Positions 9,711 to 18,545 of a stretch of DNA of 64,000 bases are shown piece after piece. This stretch comes from Phytohabitans houttuyneae (GTDB lineage Bacteria; Actinomycetota; Actinomycetes; Mycobacteriales; Micromonosporaceae): the NCBI RefSeq assembly GCF_011764425.1, contig NZ_BLPF01000002.1:992997-1056996 (forward strand). The letters are read 5' to 3'. The translations under genes and the position numbers were made by a program. Each line of letters opens with the position of its first letter. The stretch's first letter is position 1. Below the pieces are notes generated by a model. That model was not told the origin of the DNA, ran no database searches, and saw nothing but the letters and a program-made list of their open reading frames with translations.

Positions 9711-10507
9711 GTCAGTGCCTTCCTCTCGGCGATCCGCAGGATCAGGTCGGACAGCAGTCCCAGCAGGGCGTAGATGAACAGGCCGACCACGACCACGTCG
9801 GTCTGGCTGAACTCGCGGGCCTCCATCATCAGAAAGCCGATGCCGCTCTGCGTGGCGACCGTCTCGCCGACCACCAGGCTCAGCCAGGCGGCGCCGATGG
9901 CGAGGCGCAGGCCGAGGAAGAGGGCCGGGAGCGCGCCGGGCAGGATCACGTGGCGGATCCGGGCCAGCGCCCCGAGCCCGCAGGTGCGTGCCGCTTCGAC
10001 AAGCCGCTCGTCGATGTCGCGGATGCCGGCGTAGAGGTTGAAGTACATCGGGAAGAACACGCCCAGGCTCACCAGCGTGATCTTCAGTGACTCGCCGATG
10101 CCGACCCAGATGATCAGCAGCGGTACCAGCGCCAGGTGCGGGAGCATGCGCGCCATCTGCACCGGCGGGTCGACAAGGTCGTCGCCGACCCGCAGCAGGC
10201 CGGCCACCGAGCCGAGGACGAGGGCAAGGCCGGCGCCGATGGCAAGGCCTGCGCCGGCGCGGGTCAGCGAGTCGAGCAGGTGGATGGCGAGCGTGCCGTC
10301 CTCGGCCAGCCGCCAGCCCGTCCGCAGCACCTGGCTGGGTGGGGAGAGCTTCTCCTCGGGCAGCAGGCCGGTGCGCGAGGCGGTCTCCCAGAAGACGACC
10401 AGCACGACCGGCATGGTGAGCCGCCGCCACCGGCGCCGGGCGGGCCGGGGCGCCTTCGTACGCGCCTTCGGCACCGTGGCGACCGGCGGCGTGGCCAGCG
10501 CTGTCAC
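9683..10507 (-). CDS. ssuC: Aliphatic sulfonate ABC transporter permease
   Basis: 274 aa from GTG 10507, chosen because it overlaps the ssuA stop by 4 bp (GTGA). About six membrane helices are visible with the EAA-type motif EAARTCGLGALARIRHVILPG, typical of SsuC/TauC/NitT permeases. It works with SsuA and SsuB to import alkanesulfonates as a sulfur source. No monooxygenase (SsuD) is encoded in the window. Confidence 0.93.
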   Translation of the reverse strand: MTALATPPVATVPKARTKAPRPARRRWRRLTMPVVLVVFWETASRTGLLPEEKLSPPSQVLRTGWRLAEDGTLAIHLLDSLTRAGAGLAIGAGLALVLGSVAGLLRVGDDLVDPPVQMARMLPHLALVPLLIIWVGIGESLKITLVSLGVFFPMYFNLYAGIRDIDERLVEAARTCGLGALARIRHVILPGALPALFLGLRLAIGAAWLSLVVGETVATQSGIGFLMMEAREFSQTDVVVVGLFIYALLGLLSDLILRIAERKALTWRRGLRAT

Positions 10508-11478
10508 GTGAACACCTCGGTGAACCGGGTGTCCACCCGTGCCTTGATGTCGATCGGCTCGGGAATCAGCTTCAGCGCGGCGAACCCGTCGGCGATGGCC
10601 TGAAGTTCGTCGCCGATCGCCGGCGTGACCGGGGCCAGCGGCTTGGCGCTGCGGGCCAGGGACCGCTTGGCCACGCCCTCGTCGATCTTCAGCTCGGGCG
10701 CGAGCACCCGGGCCCGCTCGTCCGGGTTGGCGATGCCCCACTCGGTGGTGGTGTCGAGCTTGGTGAGCAGGTCGCGCACCTGGTCCGCCTTCTTCTCCAC
10801 GGCATCGGGCGCGGCCAGGATGTACTCGCGGTTGCTGGCCAGCCCGGTCGCGTCGGCGAGCACCTTCACGCCGGGCTGTTCGGCCAGCGCGAAGTACGGG
10901 TCCCAGATGATCCAGGCGTCGACCTGCCCGGAGTCGAAGGCGGGCCGTCCTTCGGCGGGCTTGAGGTACCTGACGGTGAGGTCCTGGAGCGTCATGTTGT
11001 TGGCCTCCAGCAGCTTGACCAGCAGCCAGTGCACGTTGGAGCCCTTGTTCAGCGCGACCGTCTTGCCCCTGAGGTCGGCGAAGGTCTTGAAGCCGCTGCT
11101 CTCCTTGACGAGCACGGCCTCACCCTCCGGCACCTCGTCCGAGGTCGCCACGATCTTGAACTGGATCTTGCCGGCGGCGGCGAAGATCGGTGGCGCCTCG
11201 CCGGTCTCGCCGATGTCGATCGACCCGGCCTTGAGCGCCTCGGTGAGGGCTGGTCCGCTCTCGAAGAGCGACCACGTCACGCCGGGCGCCTCGTTGCGGG
11301 CCTTGAGCAGGCTCAGGCTCCCGTAGCGCTGGTAGCCCACCCGCAGTGGGGAGGCTTCGCCTCCCGAGTCGCCTCCACCACATCCGGTGAGCATGGCGGC
11401 GGCGCCGATCACGACGGCGCCGAGCACGGCGAGTCGCCGGCGGGCACGGTTGTAGCCACGGTTCGCTGACCTGTTCAT
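10504..11478 (-). CDS. ssuA: Aliphatic sulfonate ABC transporter substrate-binding lipoprotein
   Basis: 324 aa from ATG 11478. Lipobox LTGC with Cys33. The mature sequence opens with LRVGYQRYGSLSLLKAR and contains DIGETGEAPPIFAAA and VALNKGSNVHWLL, the pattern of SsuA-type sulfonate-binding proteins. An upstream in-frame ATG at 11523 lies inside an inverted repeat and would add 15 non-signal-like residues, so it was not chosen. First gene of ssuACB. Confidence 0.93.
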   Translation of the reverse strand: MNRSANRGYNRARRRLAVLGAVVIGAAAMLTGCGGGDSGGEASPLRVGYQRYGSLSLLKARNEAPGVTWSLFESGPALTEALKAGSIDIGETGEAPPIFAAAGKIQFKIVATSDEVPEGEAVLVKESSGFKTFADLRGKTVALNKGSNVHWLLVKLLEANNMTLQDLTVRYLKPAEGRPAFDSGQVDAWIIWDPYFALAEQPGVKVLADATGLASNREYILAAPDAVEKKADQVRDLLTKLDTTTEWGIANPDERARVLAPELKIDEGVAKRSLARSAKPLAPVTPAIGDELQAIADGFAALKLIPEPIDIKARVDTRFTEVFT

Positions 11479-11498
11479 GGCCGCGTAGTCTACTGAAC

Positions 11499-11525
11499 CG
11501 ATGGGATTAGTGGGAAGTCCCATCG
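11499..11525 (-). promoter_or_regulatory. Inverted repeat upstream of ssuA
   Basis: Perfect 8-bp arms CGATGGGA (11499-11506) and TCCCATCG (11518-11525) around an 11-nt spacer, 20 nt before the ssuA start. The spacer itself contains GTGGGA. The metN leader stem carries a related TGGGAT/ATCCCA. This could be an operator for a sulfur regulator or a 5' hairpin; neither can be distinguished here. Confidence 0.35.
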
Positions 11526-11744
11526 CCGGGCATCATTTTGATCGACCACTCAGGCGGCCGCGCGCACCGGCCGCCGCACCCCCGATCGCCGCGGTCGACC
11601 GCGAAGCCGCGAGCCGCGGGCCGGACCGCTAGGCGTCCCTTGTGGACCGACAGCGGACCGGTGTCCTCGGCCCGCCGGAGCGTATGAGCCACCGACGGCC
11701 GTCAGCGGTGCCGGTGCGACCGGATCGCCGCCAGCGTCAAGTGA

Positions 11745-11939
11745 TTGCCCGTACGCGGCCGCCGCGCGGGCGAGCGACCTGGCCGGACTCCCGCCCGCCT
11801 ACGTGCTCACCTGTGACCTGGACCCGCTACGCGACGAAGGCATCGCGTGCGCGGCTTCGACGTGCTCGACACCGCGCTGTCCCGGCAGGATCGCGAGTCG
11901 CAGACAGCTGCGCTGCGGCGGGCACTGGGCGGAGGATAG
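11745..11939 (+). pseudogene. Remnant of an alpha/beta hydrolase (HSL/esterase family)
   Basis: One frame reads CPYAAAARASDLAGLPPAYV followed by LTCDLDPLRDEGIA, the conserved segment of hormone-sensitive-lipase-like esterases carrying the catalytic Asp (DPLRDEG). From about 11850 the neighbouring frame reads GFDVLDTALSRQ and ends in an LRRAL tail with TAG at 11937. The catalytic His segment between them (about 20 residues, usually HGF) is mostly missing. The nucleophile half of the gene is absent upstream. It is therefore a decayed gene with internal and 5' deletions, just before the aromatic-ring genes. The 11526-11744 stretch before it shows nothing recognisable. Confidence 0.65.
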
Positions 11940-11943
11940 GCCC

Positions 11944-12804
11944 ATGGGTACCGAATCGACCGACCTGACCGCCCGCGTGGCGGCGAGCTTCGACGGCGCC
12001 GGCGACGAACGGCTGCGCACGATCCTGGCCAGCCTGGTGCGCCACCTGCACGCGTTCGTCGGCGACGTGCGGCCGACCCTGGCCGAGTGGGAGGCCGCGA
12101 TCGGCTTCCTGACCGCGACCGGGCAAGCGTGCACCGACACGCGCCAGGAGTACATCCTGCTCTCCGACGTGCTCGGCGTCTCCACGCTGGTCGAGTCGCT
12201 CAACGCCCGCGCGGGCGCCGCCGCGACGGAGTCGACGGTGCTCGGCCCGTTCCACGTCGTGGCGTCGCCGCCGCGCGCCAACGGCGACTCGATCGACCTT
12301 GTCGGCCGCGGCGAGCCCTGCCTTGTGGCCGGCACCGTCCGGGCAGAGGACGGCCAGCCATTGCCCGGCGCCACCGTGGACGTGTGGCAGTGCGACCAGG
12401 ACGGCTTCTACGACGTGCAACGTCCCGACGCGCAGCCGCCCGGCAACGGCCGCGGCCTGTTCACCGCCGACGCGGCCGGCCGCTTCCACTTCCGCACCGT
12501 CGTGCCCAGCCACTACCCGATCCCCACCGACGGTCCGGTCGGCGAGCTGCTCCGGCTGACCGGCCGCCACCCCTACCGGCCGGCGCACATCCACTTCATC
12601 GCGGCGGCTGACGGGCACCATCCGGTCACCACGCACGTGTTCGTGGCCGGCGGGCCGTACCTGGACTCCGACGCGGTCTTCGCGGTCAAGCCGAGCCTGG
12701 TGCGCGAGTTCACTTTGGTCGACGACGAGGCGCGGGCGGCGGCCGCCGGCCTTGCCAACCCGTTCCGGCAGGTGGAGTTCGACATCGTCCTCGGTGGAGG
12801 GTGA
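11944..12804 (+). CDS. Intradiol ring-cleavage dioxygenase, probably hydroxyquinol 1,2-dioxygenase
   Basis: 286 aa from ATG 11944, with GGAGG at 11931-11935. An N-terminal helical dimerisation domain is followed by the catalytic beta domain. Candidate Fe(III) ligands are Tyr in DGFYDVQ, Tyr in PSHYPIPTDG and the two His of RPAHIHF. The YPIPTDGPVGELL segment is typical of hydroxyquinol enzymes rather than catechol ones. The reaction would open hydroxyquinol (benzene-1,2,4-triol) to maleylacetate. The next gene encodes maleylacetate reductase and overlaps by 4 bp, which supports this substrate. Confidence 0.88.
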   Translation: MGTESTDLTARVAASFDGAGDERLRTILASLVRHLHAFVGDVRPTLAEWEAAIGFLTATGQACTDTRQEYILLSDVLGVSTLVESLNARAGAAATESTVLGPFHVVASPPRANGDSIDLVGRGEPCLVAGTVRAEDGQPLPGATVDVWQCDQDGFYDVQRPDAQPPGNGRGLFTADAAGRFHFRTVVPSHYPIPTDGPVGELLRLTGRHPYRPAHIHFIAAADGHHPVTTHVFVAGGPYLDSDAVFAVKPSLVREFTLVDDEARAAAAGLANPFRQVEFDIVLGGG

Positions 12805-13889
12805 CAGTGCGCGGCTTCACGTACCAGCCGTCGCCGGTGCGCGTCGTCTTCGGCGAGGGCGCGGCCGGTGCCCTGCCCGACGAGCTGGGCCGGCTGCGAC
12901 TGCACCGGCCGGTGATCATCTCCACGCCCGGGCAGGCGGCCACCGTTCGGGAGCTGACCGCGGCGCACACCCACCGCATCGCCGGCTACCTGCCGCAGGC
13001 CGTCGCGCACGTGCCCGCCGCCGTGGTCGAAGGCGCCCGCACCGCCGTGCGGGACCTGCGCGCCGACGGCCTCGTCGCCATCGGCGGCGGCTCCGCGATC
13101 GGGCTCGCCAAGGCGATCGCCCGGGCCGACGGGCTGCCGATCGTGGCGGTCCCGACCACCTACGCCGGCTCGGAGATGACCCCGATCTGGGGCCTGACCG
13201 AAGACGGGGTAAAAAAGACCGGCCGGGATCCGCGGGTACTGCCCCGCACCGCGATCTACGATCCCGACCTGACCCGCGCGCTACCGCCCGGTGTCGCCGG
13301 GCCGAGCGGGCTGAACGCGCTCGCCCACGCGGTCGAGGCGCTGTACGCCCCGGATCGCTCCCCGCCGGTCGACCTGCTCGCCGAGGAAGGCATCCGCGCC
13401 CTCGGCGAGGCGCTGCCGGCACTGGTCACGGCGCCGGACGCCGACCTGCGCGCGCGGGCGCTGTACGGGGCGTGGCTGTGCGGCACCTGCCTCGGCAGCA
13501 CCGCGATGTCGCTGCACCACAAGCTCTGCCACGTGCTCGGCGGCGCCTTCGACCTGCCGCACGCCGGCCTGCACGCGGTGCTCCTGCCGTACGTGATGGC
13601 GTACAACGCCGGTCACGCCCCGGACGCCGACGCCACCGTCGCGCGGGCACTCCGGGCGGACTCCGGCGCAGCCGGCCTGCACCGGCTCGCGGTGGCCGTG
13701 GGCGCACCGCCCTCGCTGCGTGCGCTGGGCATGCGCGCCGCGGACCTTGAACACGCGGCCGGCCTCGCCACCCGCGACGCCTACGCCAACCCGCGCCCGG
13801 TCACCCGCGCCGGCGTACGCGACCTGCTGCAAGCCGCGTTCGATGGCGCATCACCGCGTCCCGGCGTACCGCCGTCGCTGGCGGTGTAG
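12801..13889 (+). CDS. Maleylacetate reductase (iron-containing alcohol dehydrogenase family)
   Basis: 362 aa from GTG 12801 (GTGA overlap; a GTG at 12807 is an alternative). NAD(P)-binding GGGSAIGLAKAIA and PTTYAGSEMTPIWG are diagnostic of maleylacetate reductases, and HHKLCHVLGG aligns with the metal-binding region of the family. It reduces maleylacetate to 3-oxoadipate, completing the lower hydroxyquinol/resorcinol pathway with the upstream dioxygenase. No upper-pathway hydroxylase is visible in the window. Confidence 0.92.
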   Translation: MTVRGFTYQPSPVRVVFGEGAAGALPDELGRLRLHRPVIISTPGQAATVRELTAAHTHRIAGYLPQAVAHVPAAVVEGARTAVRDLRADGLVAIGGGSAIGLAKAIARADGLPIVAVPTTYAGSEMTPIWGLTEDGVKKTGRDPRVLPRTAIYDPDLTRALPPGVAGPSGLNALAHAVEALYAPDRSPPVDLLAEEGIRALGEALPALVTAPDADLRARALYGAWLCGTCLGSTAMSLHHKLCHVLGGAFDLPHAGLHAVLLPYVMAYNAGHAPDADATVARALRADSGAAGLHRLAVAVGAPPSLRALGMRAADLEHAAGLATRDAYANPRPVTRAGVRDLLQAAFDGASPRPGVPPSLAV

Positions 13890-13913
13890 CGGCGCCGGTG
13901 GTTCGATCGGTGC

Positions 13914-15013
13914 GTGACCGTGGTGGCCGTGTGGCGGGTGCCGGGCTTGGCGCTGCCGGCCGTGGCGGCCGCGGCCACCGCGGCGTTGCTGGCGGTGTCG
14001 GTGGCCGGGCCGGGCGACGGTCCGATGGCCTGGCCGCTGGGCGTGCCGCTGCTGGCCGCCGCGCTCGTCGCCCTGTACTGGCGGCACACCCGGCCCACCG
14101 CGGTGCTCGCGCTCACGGTCGCCGCCGCGCTGGCGTACTACCTGGCGGGTTTCCCGCCCGGGCCGGAGGTCGTGCCGTTCGTCGTGGCGCTGTTCGCCGT
14201 CGCCGCGGCCGGCCGGCGGCTGCTCGCGGTCGCCGCGGTGGCTGCCGCGTGCCTCGTCGCGGGCTCCGCCGACGCGCTTCGCGGGGCCGCCGAAAGCTGG
14301 GGCGACCTGTTCGGCGTGGCCGGCACGCTCGCCGCGGTCGTCGCCGCCGGCGAGGCGCATCGGGTGCGGCGCGCGTTCCTGGAGCAGAGCCGGCAGCGGG
14401 CGGTCGAGGGGAGCGGTTGCGGATCGCGCGCGAGCTGCACGACGCGGTGAGCCATCATCTGGCCGTGATCAACCTGCAGGCCGAGGCGGCGATCGCCCGC
14501 CACCGGACGCGGCCGGAGGCCGCCCTGGCCGCGCTGTCCACGATCAGCGCCGCCAGCCGGGAGGCCCTCGGCGACATCCGCACCACGCTCGGCGCGCTTC
14601 GCGCCACTGAGCCGGCGGGGGTGGAGCCGCCGGTCTCGCTGGACAACCTGCCCCGGCTCGCCGAGCGGGTCCGCGCCACCGGAGTCGAGGTGGACCTTAC
14701 GGCGCCGGGCCCGCCGGACCCGCTGCCCGCGGCCGTGGAACGCGCCGTCGTCCGCATCGCCCAGGAGGCGTTGACCAACGCCGCCCGGCACGCCAGGCCG
14801 CGGCGGCTGCGGCTGAGCATCGGGTACGAGCCGGAGCACGTGGTCCTCGAAGTGACGAACGACGGCGCCGGTGCGACGGCGGGGCGGCAGGGCAGCGGGA
14901 TACCCGGCATGCGGCAGCGCGCCGAGGCGCTCGGCGGTGAGCTGCACGCCGAGCCGCTGGGTGACGGCCGCTTCCTGGTACGGGCACGGCTCCCACGGGG
15001 CGGCGCCCGGTGA
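13914..15013 (+). CDS. Two-component sensor histidine kinase, NarL/DesK class (apparent frameshift)
   Basis: From GTG 13914 the first 160 residues form four to five hydrophobic segments. After the GGGG run at 14408-14411 the frame shifts. The second part carries the phosphoacceptor helix RIARELHDAVSHHLAVI and an HATPase domain with AQEALTNAARHA (N-box) and GSGIPGMRQRAE (G-box). One extra G in the run gives RAVEGERLRIARELHD and a 366-aa kinase of normal layout. The stop overlaps the response-regulator start (GTGA). The signal is unknown. Confidence 0.88.
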
Positions 15014-15672
15014 TCCGCGTGCTCGTCGCCGACGACCAGATGCTGGTCCGGGCCGGGCTGCGGATGATCCTCGACGAGCCGGACATCGCGCTGGTCGAGG
15101 AGGCCGGCACCGGTGAGGAGGCGGTGGCGCTGGCCCGCGCCCACCTGCCCGACGTGGTGCTGATGGACGTGCGCATGCCCGGCCTGGACGGGCTCGCCGC
15201 CACCCGCCGGATCGTCGCCGACCCCGCCCTGGACGCGGTGCGGGTCGTCGTGCTGACCACCTACGACCTCGACGCGTACGTGTACGAGGCGCTCCGTTCC
15301 GGTGCCAGCGGGTTCCTGCTCAAGGACGCCGGCCACGCCGAGATCCTGGCCGGCGTGCGGGCCGCGGCCGGTGGCGGCGCCCTGCTGTCGCCGGCCGTGA
15401 CGAGGCGGCTCATCGACGAGTTCGCGGCCCGGCCGCCGCGGCAGGTCGACGGCACCGGGCTGGACCGGCTCACCGACCGGGAGCACCAGGTACTGCTGCT
15501 TGTCGCGGCCGGGCTCAACAACGACGAGGTGGGCCAGCGGCTCGGGATGAGCCCGGCCACGGCCAAGACGCACGTCACCCGCATCCAGGCCAAGCTCGGC
15601 GCGCGCGACCGGGTGCAGCTGGTGGTGCTCGCCTACGAGACGCGGCTCGTGCGGCCGGGATGGCTGGTCTGA
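15010..15672 (+). CDS. Two-component response regulator, NarL/FixJ family
   Basis: 220 aa. The receiver domain has the phosphoacceptor Asp in VVLMDVRMPG, acidic residues in VADDQ and the Lys in LLKDAGH. The C-terminal LuxR-type HTH contains LTDREHQVLLLVAAGLNNDE and KTHVTRIQAKL. It is translationally coupled to the preceding kinase. An inverted repeat right after the stop is a likely terminator, so the pair is a two-gene operon. Confidence 0.95.
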   Translation: MIRVLVADDQMLVRAGLRMILDEPDIALVEEAGTGEEAVALARAHLPDVVLMDVRMPGLDGLAATRRIVADPALDAVRVVVLTTYDLDAYVYEALRSGASGFLLKDAGHAEILAGVRAAAGGGALLSPAVTRRLIDEFAARPPRQVDGTGLDRLTDREHQVLLLVAAGLNNDEVGQRLGMSPATAKTHVTRIQAKLGARDRVQLVVLAYETRLVRPGWLV

Positions 15673-15691
15673 CCGCCTGAGGGGTCAGGGT

Positions 15692-15716
15692 CGGCGTACG
15701 CGGTTCGCGTACGCCG
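15692..15716 (+). terminator. Hairpin terminator after the two-component operon
   Basis: Perfect 11-bp arms CGGCGTACGCG and CGCGTACGCCG with a GTT loop, 19 nt after the response-regulator stop. No T-tract follows, as is common in high-GC actinobacteria. A smaller CCTGA/TCAGG repeat lies just before it. Confidence 0.6.
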
Positions 15717-15769
15717 CGACCATCCGCGGGCACGAGGCCACGGCCCGGCGCGCCGGACACGATCGGCTC

Positions 15770-16366
15770 ATGACCGACTATCCATCCCCGCTGGCCCGGG
15801 CCTGCCTCGCCGGCGGGCCGGCGCTGCTGGCCGCGTCGACGTTCTTCTGGAGCGACGGCCGTTACGGCCCGGCCGGTGGCACACTGCTCGTCCTCGCCAT
15901 GCCACTGTGGACTTACGGGATCGTCGCCCTGCTCGACCGGATGCGCGCCGACCTGCCCCGGTACGCCGCCGTCGTGCTTCTGCTGACCCTCGTCGGCGCG
16001 ATGGGCGGGGCCGCCTTCGGCTTCCAGGGCTTCTTCGAGTCCGTGTACGGCCTGGACGAGCAGACCTCGCTGGCCGCCCTCGACGCGCATCCGGTCACCG
16101 CGGGGATCCTGCTGTGGGGACTTGGCCCGATGTTTCCGGCAGCGCTTTTCGCACTCGGCGCCGGCCTGGTCCGTACCCGCCGGCTGCCGCGCCCGGTGGC
16201 CCTGCTGCTGTGCGCCGGCGCGCTGCTGTTTCCGGTCAGCCGCATTCCGCGCGTGGAATGGGTCGCCCACCTGGTCGACCTGGTGCTGCTGGTGCCGTTT
16301 CTCGTCGCCGCCGGTGAGGGGTGGACCCGGCCGAGGCTGTCGCGGCAACCCAGTCCGACTTCCTAG
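15770..16366 (+). CDS. Integral membrane protein of unknown function
   Basis: 198 aa with about five to six hydrophobic helices (roughly residues 10-27, 37-53, 65-85, 105-130, 140-155 and 163-182). No motif I recognise. It ends convergent with the HSP18-type regulator gene: the two stop codons share the tetranucleotide CTAG at 16363-16366. The short start region MTDYPSPLARACLAGGPALL has no cleavable signal peptide. Confidence 0.75.
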   Translation: MTDYPSPLARACLAGGPALLAASTFFWSDGRYGPAGGTLLVLAMPLWTYGIVALLDRMRADLPRYAAVVLLLTLVGAMGGAAFGFQGFFESVYGLDEQTSLAALDAHPVTAGILLWGLGPMFPAALFALGAGLVRTRRLPRPVALLLCAGALLFPVSRIPRVEWVAHLVDLVLLVPFLVAAGEGWTRPRLSRQPSPTS

Positions 16367-16922
16367 GTGATCGGAGCTGCTCGCTGCCGGCTGTGCTGGC
16401 CGTCGTGGCGCGCCTGGTCGCTGTCGCGGGTGACCTGCGCGACCCGCTCGGCGAGGGCGTTGTGGGTGTCGGGCAGGTGCTCGTGGGTCGCCGCGAGGAG
16501 CGGCACCAGCATGCCGGGATCGGCCGAGGCGAGAGCGTCGTGCAGGCGGTCGAGGCTCGGCTGGGCGTGGGGCCGAGGTCGGTCAGCGCGCTCACCTGCC
16601 CGGCCAGCTGGCGCAGGTCGGCGCCGTGGTCGCGGGCCCAGGCCGAAGCCGCGCGGTCACCGGCGCGGCGGTCCCGGACCGCCTGCACCCGCTGGTCCTG
16701 GGTGACGCCGGCATCGTCGGGATCGGTGCGTCGCAGCCGGAGGTACCGCTTTTCCGCCGCCTGGCGGCTGGCCACGCCGAGCGCCGGTGCGAGCTCGGCC
16801 CAGCTAAAGCCGCTGGCGCGGGCGACCTCGATCAGCTGAGGCTCCCACTCGTCCAGCAGGTCGCGCAGCTCACGGAGCACGGCCAGGGCCTGCAGGACCC
16901 CGTCATCCTTCGGGTCCGCCAT
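16363..16922 (-). CDS. HSP18-type transcriptional regulator, RheA-like role (apparent frameshift)
   Basis: From ATG 16922 the N-terminal half has a helix-turn-helix-like segment SWAELAPALGVASRQAAEKR and continues to GQVSALTDLG. At the run gggg 16569-16572 (CCCC in the gene) the frame changes. One extra C gives DLGPHAQPSLDRLHDAL and a 186-aa protein ending at TAG 16365-16363. The sequence resembles actinobacterial proteins named HSP18 transcriptional regulator. It lies divergent from a small heat-shock gene, and two RheA-type operators separate them, implying heat-relieved repression of hsp20 and of itself. Confidence 0.8.
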
Positions 16923-16933
16923 CGCTACTCCTC

Positions 16934-16952
16934 CGTCATCGCCACGATGACA
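16934..16952. promoter_or_regulatory. RheA-type operator 1
   Basis: CGTCATCGCCACGATGACA fits the inverted repeat TGTCATC-N5-GATGACA described for the Streptomyces albus RheA repressor, with one mismatch (first base). It sits 12 nt upstream of the regulator start, where binding would block its transcription. Confidence 0.7.
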
Positions 16953-16958
16953 GGGGCT

Positions 16959-16977
16959 TGTCATCGTTACGACGACA
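16959..16977. promoter_or_regulatory. RheA-type operator 2
   Basis: TGTCATCGTTACGACGACA matches TGTCATC-N5-GATGACA with one mismatch in the right arm. It lies 25 bp centre to centre from operator 1 and 61 nt before the hsp20 start, so the pair covers both divergent promoters. Confidence 0.7.
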
Positions 16978-17037
16978 TGATAGAAGATGTGTGAGCGCAT
17001 TGACCATCCGATAGTCAACGGATTGGGAGGTGGAGTG

Positions 17038-17478
17038 ATGTTGATGCGCACTGACCCGTTCCACACGCTGGACCGGCTCACCCAACAGCTTCTCGGCAGC
17101 GGCCCGACAGGCACCTGGTCGCGGCCCACCGCAATGCCGATCGACGCATACCGCACCGGCGACGAGTTCCTCGTGGCATTCGACCTGCCCGGCGTCGCAC
17201 CGGACGCGATCGAGATCGATATCGAGCGCAACGTGCTCACCGTCCGCGCCGAGCGGCGCCCGCCCGAGCTCGGCGAGGACGCGAAGCTGCAGCTGTCCGA
17301 GCGCCCGCTGGGCGTCTATGCCCGGCAGCTGTTGCTCAGCGACGGCCTAGACACCGACCACGTGCAGGCCAGCTACGACAACGGTGTCCTGCTACTGCGG
17401 ATCCCCGTCGCGGAAAAGGCCAAGCCACGCAAGATCGCCGTGGCCGCGGCCGGCGATCGAAAGGCCATCCACGCCTGA
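17038..17478 (+). CDS. Hsp20/alpha-crystallin small heat-shock protein (HSP18 type)
   Basis: 146 aa from ATG 17038, preceded by GGGAGGTGGAG. An alpha-crystallin domain covers about residues 35-130, with [26 protein letters not shown] and a C-terminal [16 protein letters not shown] strand. It is a holdase chaperone forming oligomers on unfolded proteins. The divergent regulator and the two operators predict heat-inducible control. Confidence 0.95.
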   Translation: MLMRTDPFHTLDRLTQQLLGSGPTGTWSRPTAMPIDAYRTGDEFLVAFDLPGVAPDAIEIDIERNVLTVRAERRPPELGEDAKLQLSERPLGVYARQLLLSDGLDTDHVQASYDNGVLLLRIPVAEKAKPRKIAVAAAGDRKAIHA

Positions 17479-17545
17479 CGTTCCCGTTTCGGCCAGGCGA
17501 CAGCGGTTCGCTGTCCCGGGCCATGCATGGTGCGAGGTGGTGGCG

Positions 17546-17809
17546 ATGCCCACGACAGCGGAGAAGGCGCTCAACGACGCGTTCCTGGACCTCGTGTACG
17601 CGGACCAGGAAACGGTCGACGCGGAGTTCGACGAGCTGATCGCGACGTCCTGGGAACCGCCACCACCGGCACCACACCCCACACCGGCGGACCGGCCGCC
17701 ACCCCGGCGTGCGGCACAGCCTGAAGACCAGCCGCCGCGGCTGCGCCACCGGCCGCGGCGCCGCAAACAGCCGGCTCGGCAACGCTCACCGCCCACCCCG
17801 CGCCGGTAG
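17546..17809 (+). CDS. Small hypothetical protein with acidic helix and proline-rich tail
   Basis: 87 aa from ATG 17546. The first 36 residues are acidic and helical (EKALNDAFLDLVYADQE, then EFDELIATSW). The rest is rich in Pro, Arg and Gln and probably disordered. Such short proteins occur beside Hsp20 genes in actinobacteria. It begins 67 nt after hsp20 and may be co-transcribed with it. No function can be assigned. Confidence 0.65.
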   Translation: MPTTAEKALNDAFLDLVYADQETVDAEFDELIATSWEPPPPAPHPTPADRPPPRRAAQPEDQPPRLRHRPRRRKQPARQRSPPTPRR

Positions 17810-17965
17810 TCGCCGTTACGTGCTGCCCATGCCCCGACTCGCGATGGGGCGTGGGCAGCAGCATGTGCGCCACAGTGGCCCACTCCCGCGGTGGGAAAGT
17901 GGACCTTACCGCTGGGGCCGCGGGTACCTACCGTTTCCGCAGGACGCGAGCGACGGGGGCGCCAC

Positions 17966-18538
17966 ATGGGCCGCACGGTGTTGAGCATGAGCGTGTCGCT
18001 GGACGGCTTCGCGGCCGGACCTGACGTCACCGCCGAACAGCCGATGGGCAAAGGCGGCGAGCGGCTGCACGAGTGGCTGTTTCACGGCGGCGAGGTCGAC
18101 GCGGCGCAGGCACGAGAACGCTACGCGACGACCGGCGCCGTGGTGATCGGAAAACGGACGTTCGACGTCGGCGTCGGCCTGTGGCAGGACGTGCCGTTTC
18201 CGGTGCCCTGCTTCGTGGTCACGCGCGAGCCGCGCGAGCCGTTGACGATGAACAGCGGCACCTTCACGTTCGTCAGCGATGGGCTCCACAGCACGGTGAG
18301 CCGGGCGCGCCAAGCCGCCGGCGACCGGAGCGTCCTCATCATGGGTGGGCCCACGACAGGTCAGCGGTTCGTCAAGGCCGGCTTGGTGGACGAGATCGTG
18401 GTGCAGCTCGTGCCGGTGCTCCTCGGGGCTGGCGTGCGCCTGTTCGACAACCTGGGCACCGACCACATCGAACTCGAACGGACCGCGGCGGTCGAGTCAC
18501 CGAACGTCACGCATCTGACCTTTAGCGTCCTCACGTGA
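17966..18538 (+). CDS. Dihydrofolate reductase-like/RibD C-terminal domain protein
   Basis: 190 aa from ATG 17966. N-terminal SMSVSLDGFAAGPD, central GAVVIGKRTFDVG and C-terminal VLIMGGPTTGQRF form the RibD C-terminal/DHFR-like NADPH-binding fold. Family members include deaminase-reductase-like proteins of largely unknown substrate. It stands alone between the hsp20 pair and a minus-strand gene. Not a housekeeping DHFR, since the folate-site pattern is absent. Confidence 0.85.
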   Translation: MGRTVLSMSVSLDGFAAGPDVTAEQPMGKGGERLHEWLFHGGEVDAAQARERYATTGAVVIGKRTFDVGVGLWQDVPFPVPCFVVTREPREPLTMNSGTFTFVSDGLHSTVSRARQAAGDRSVLIMGGPTTGQRFVKAGLVDEIVVQLVPVLLGAGVRLFDNLGTDHIELERTAAVESPNVTHLTFSVLT

Positions 18539-18545
18539 CCGTCGG

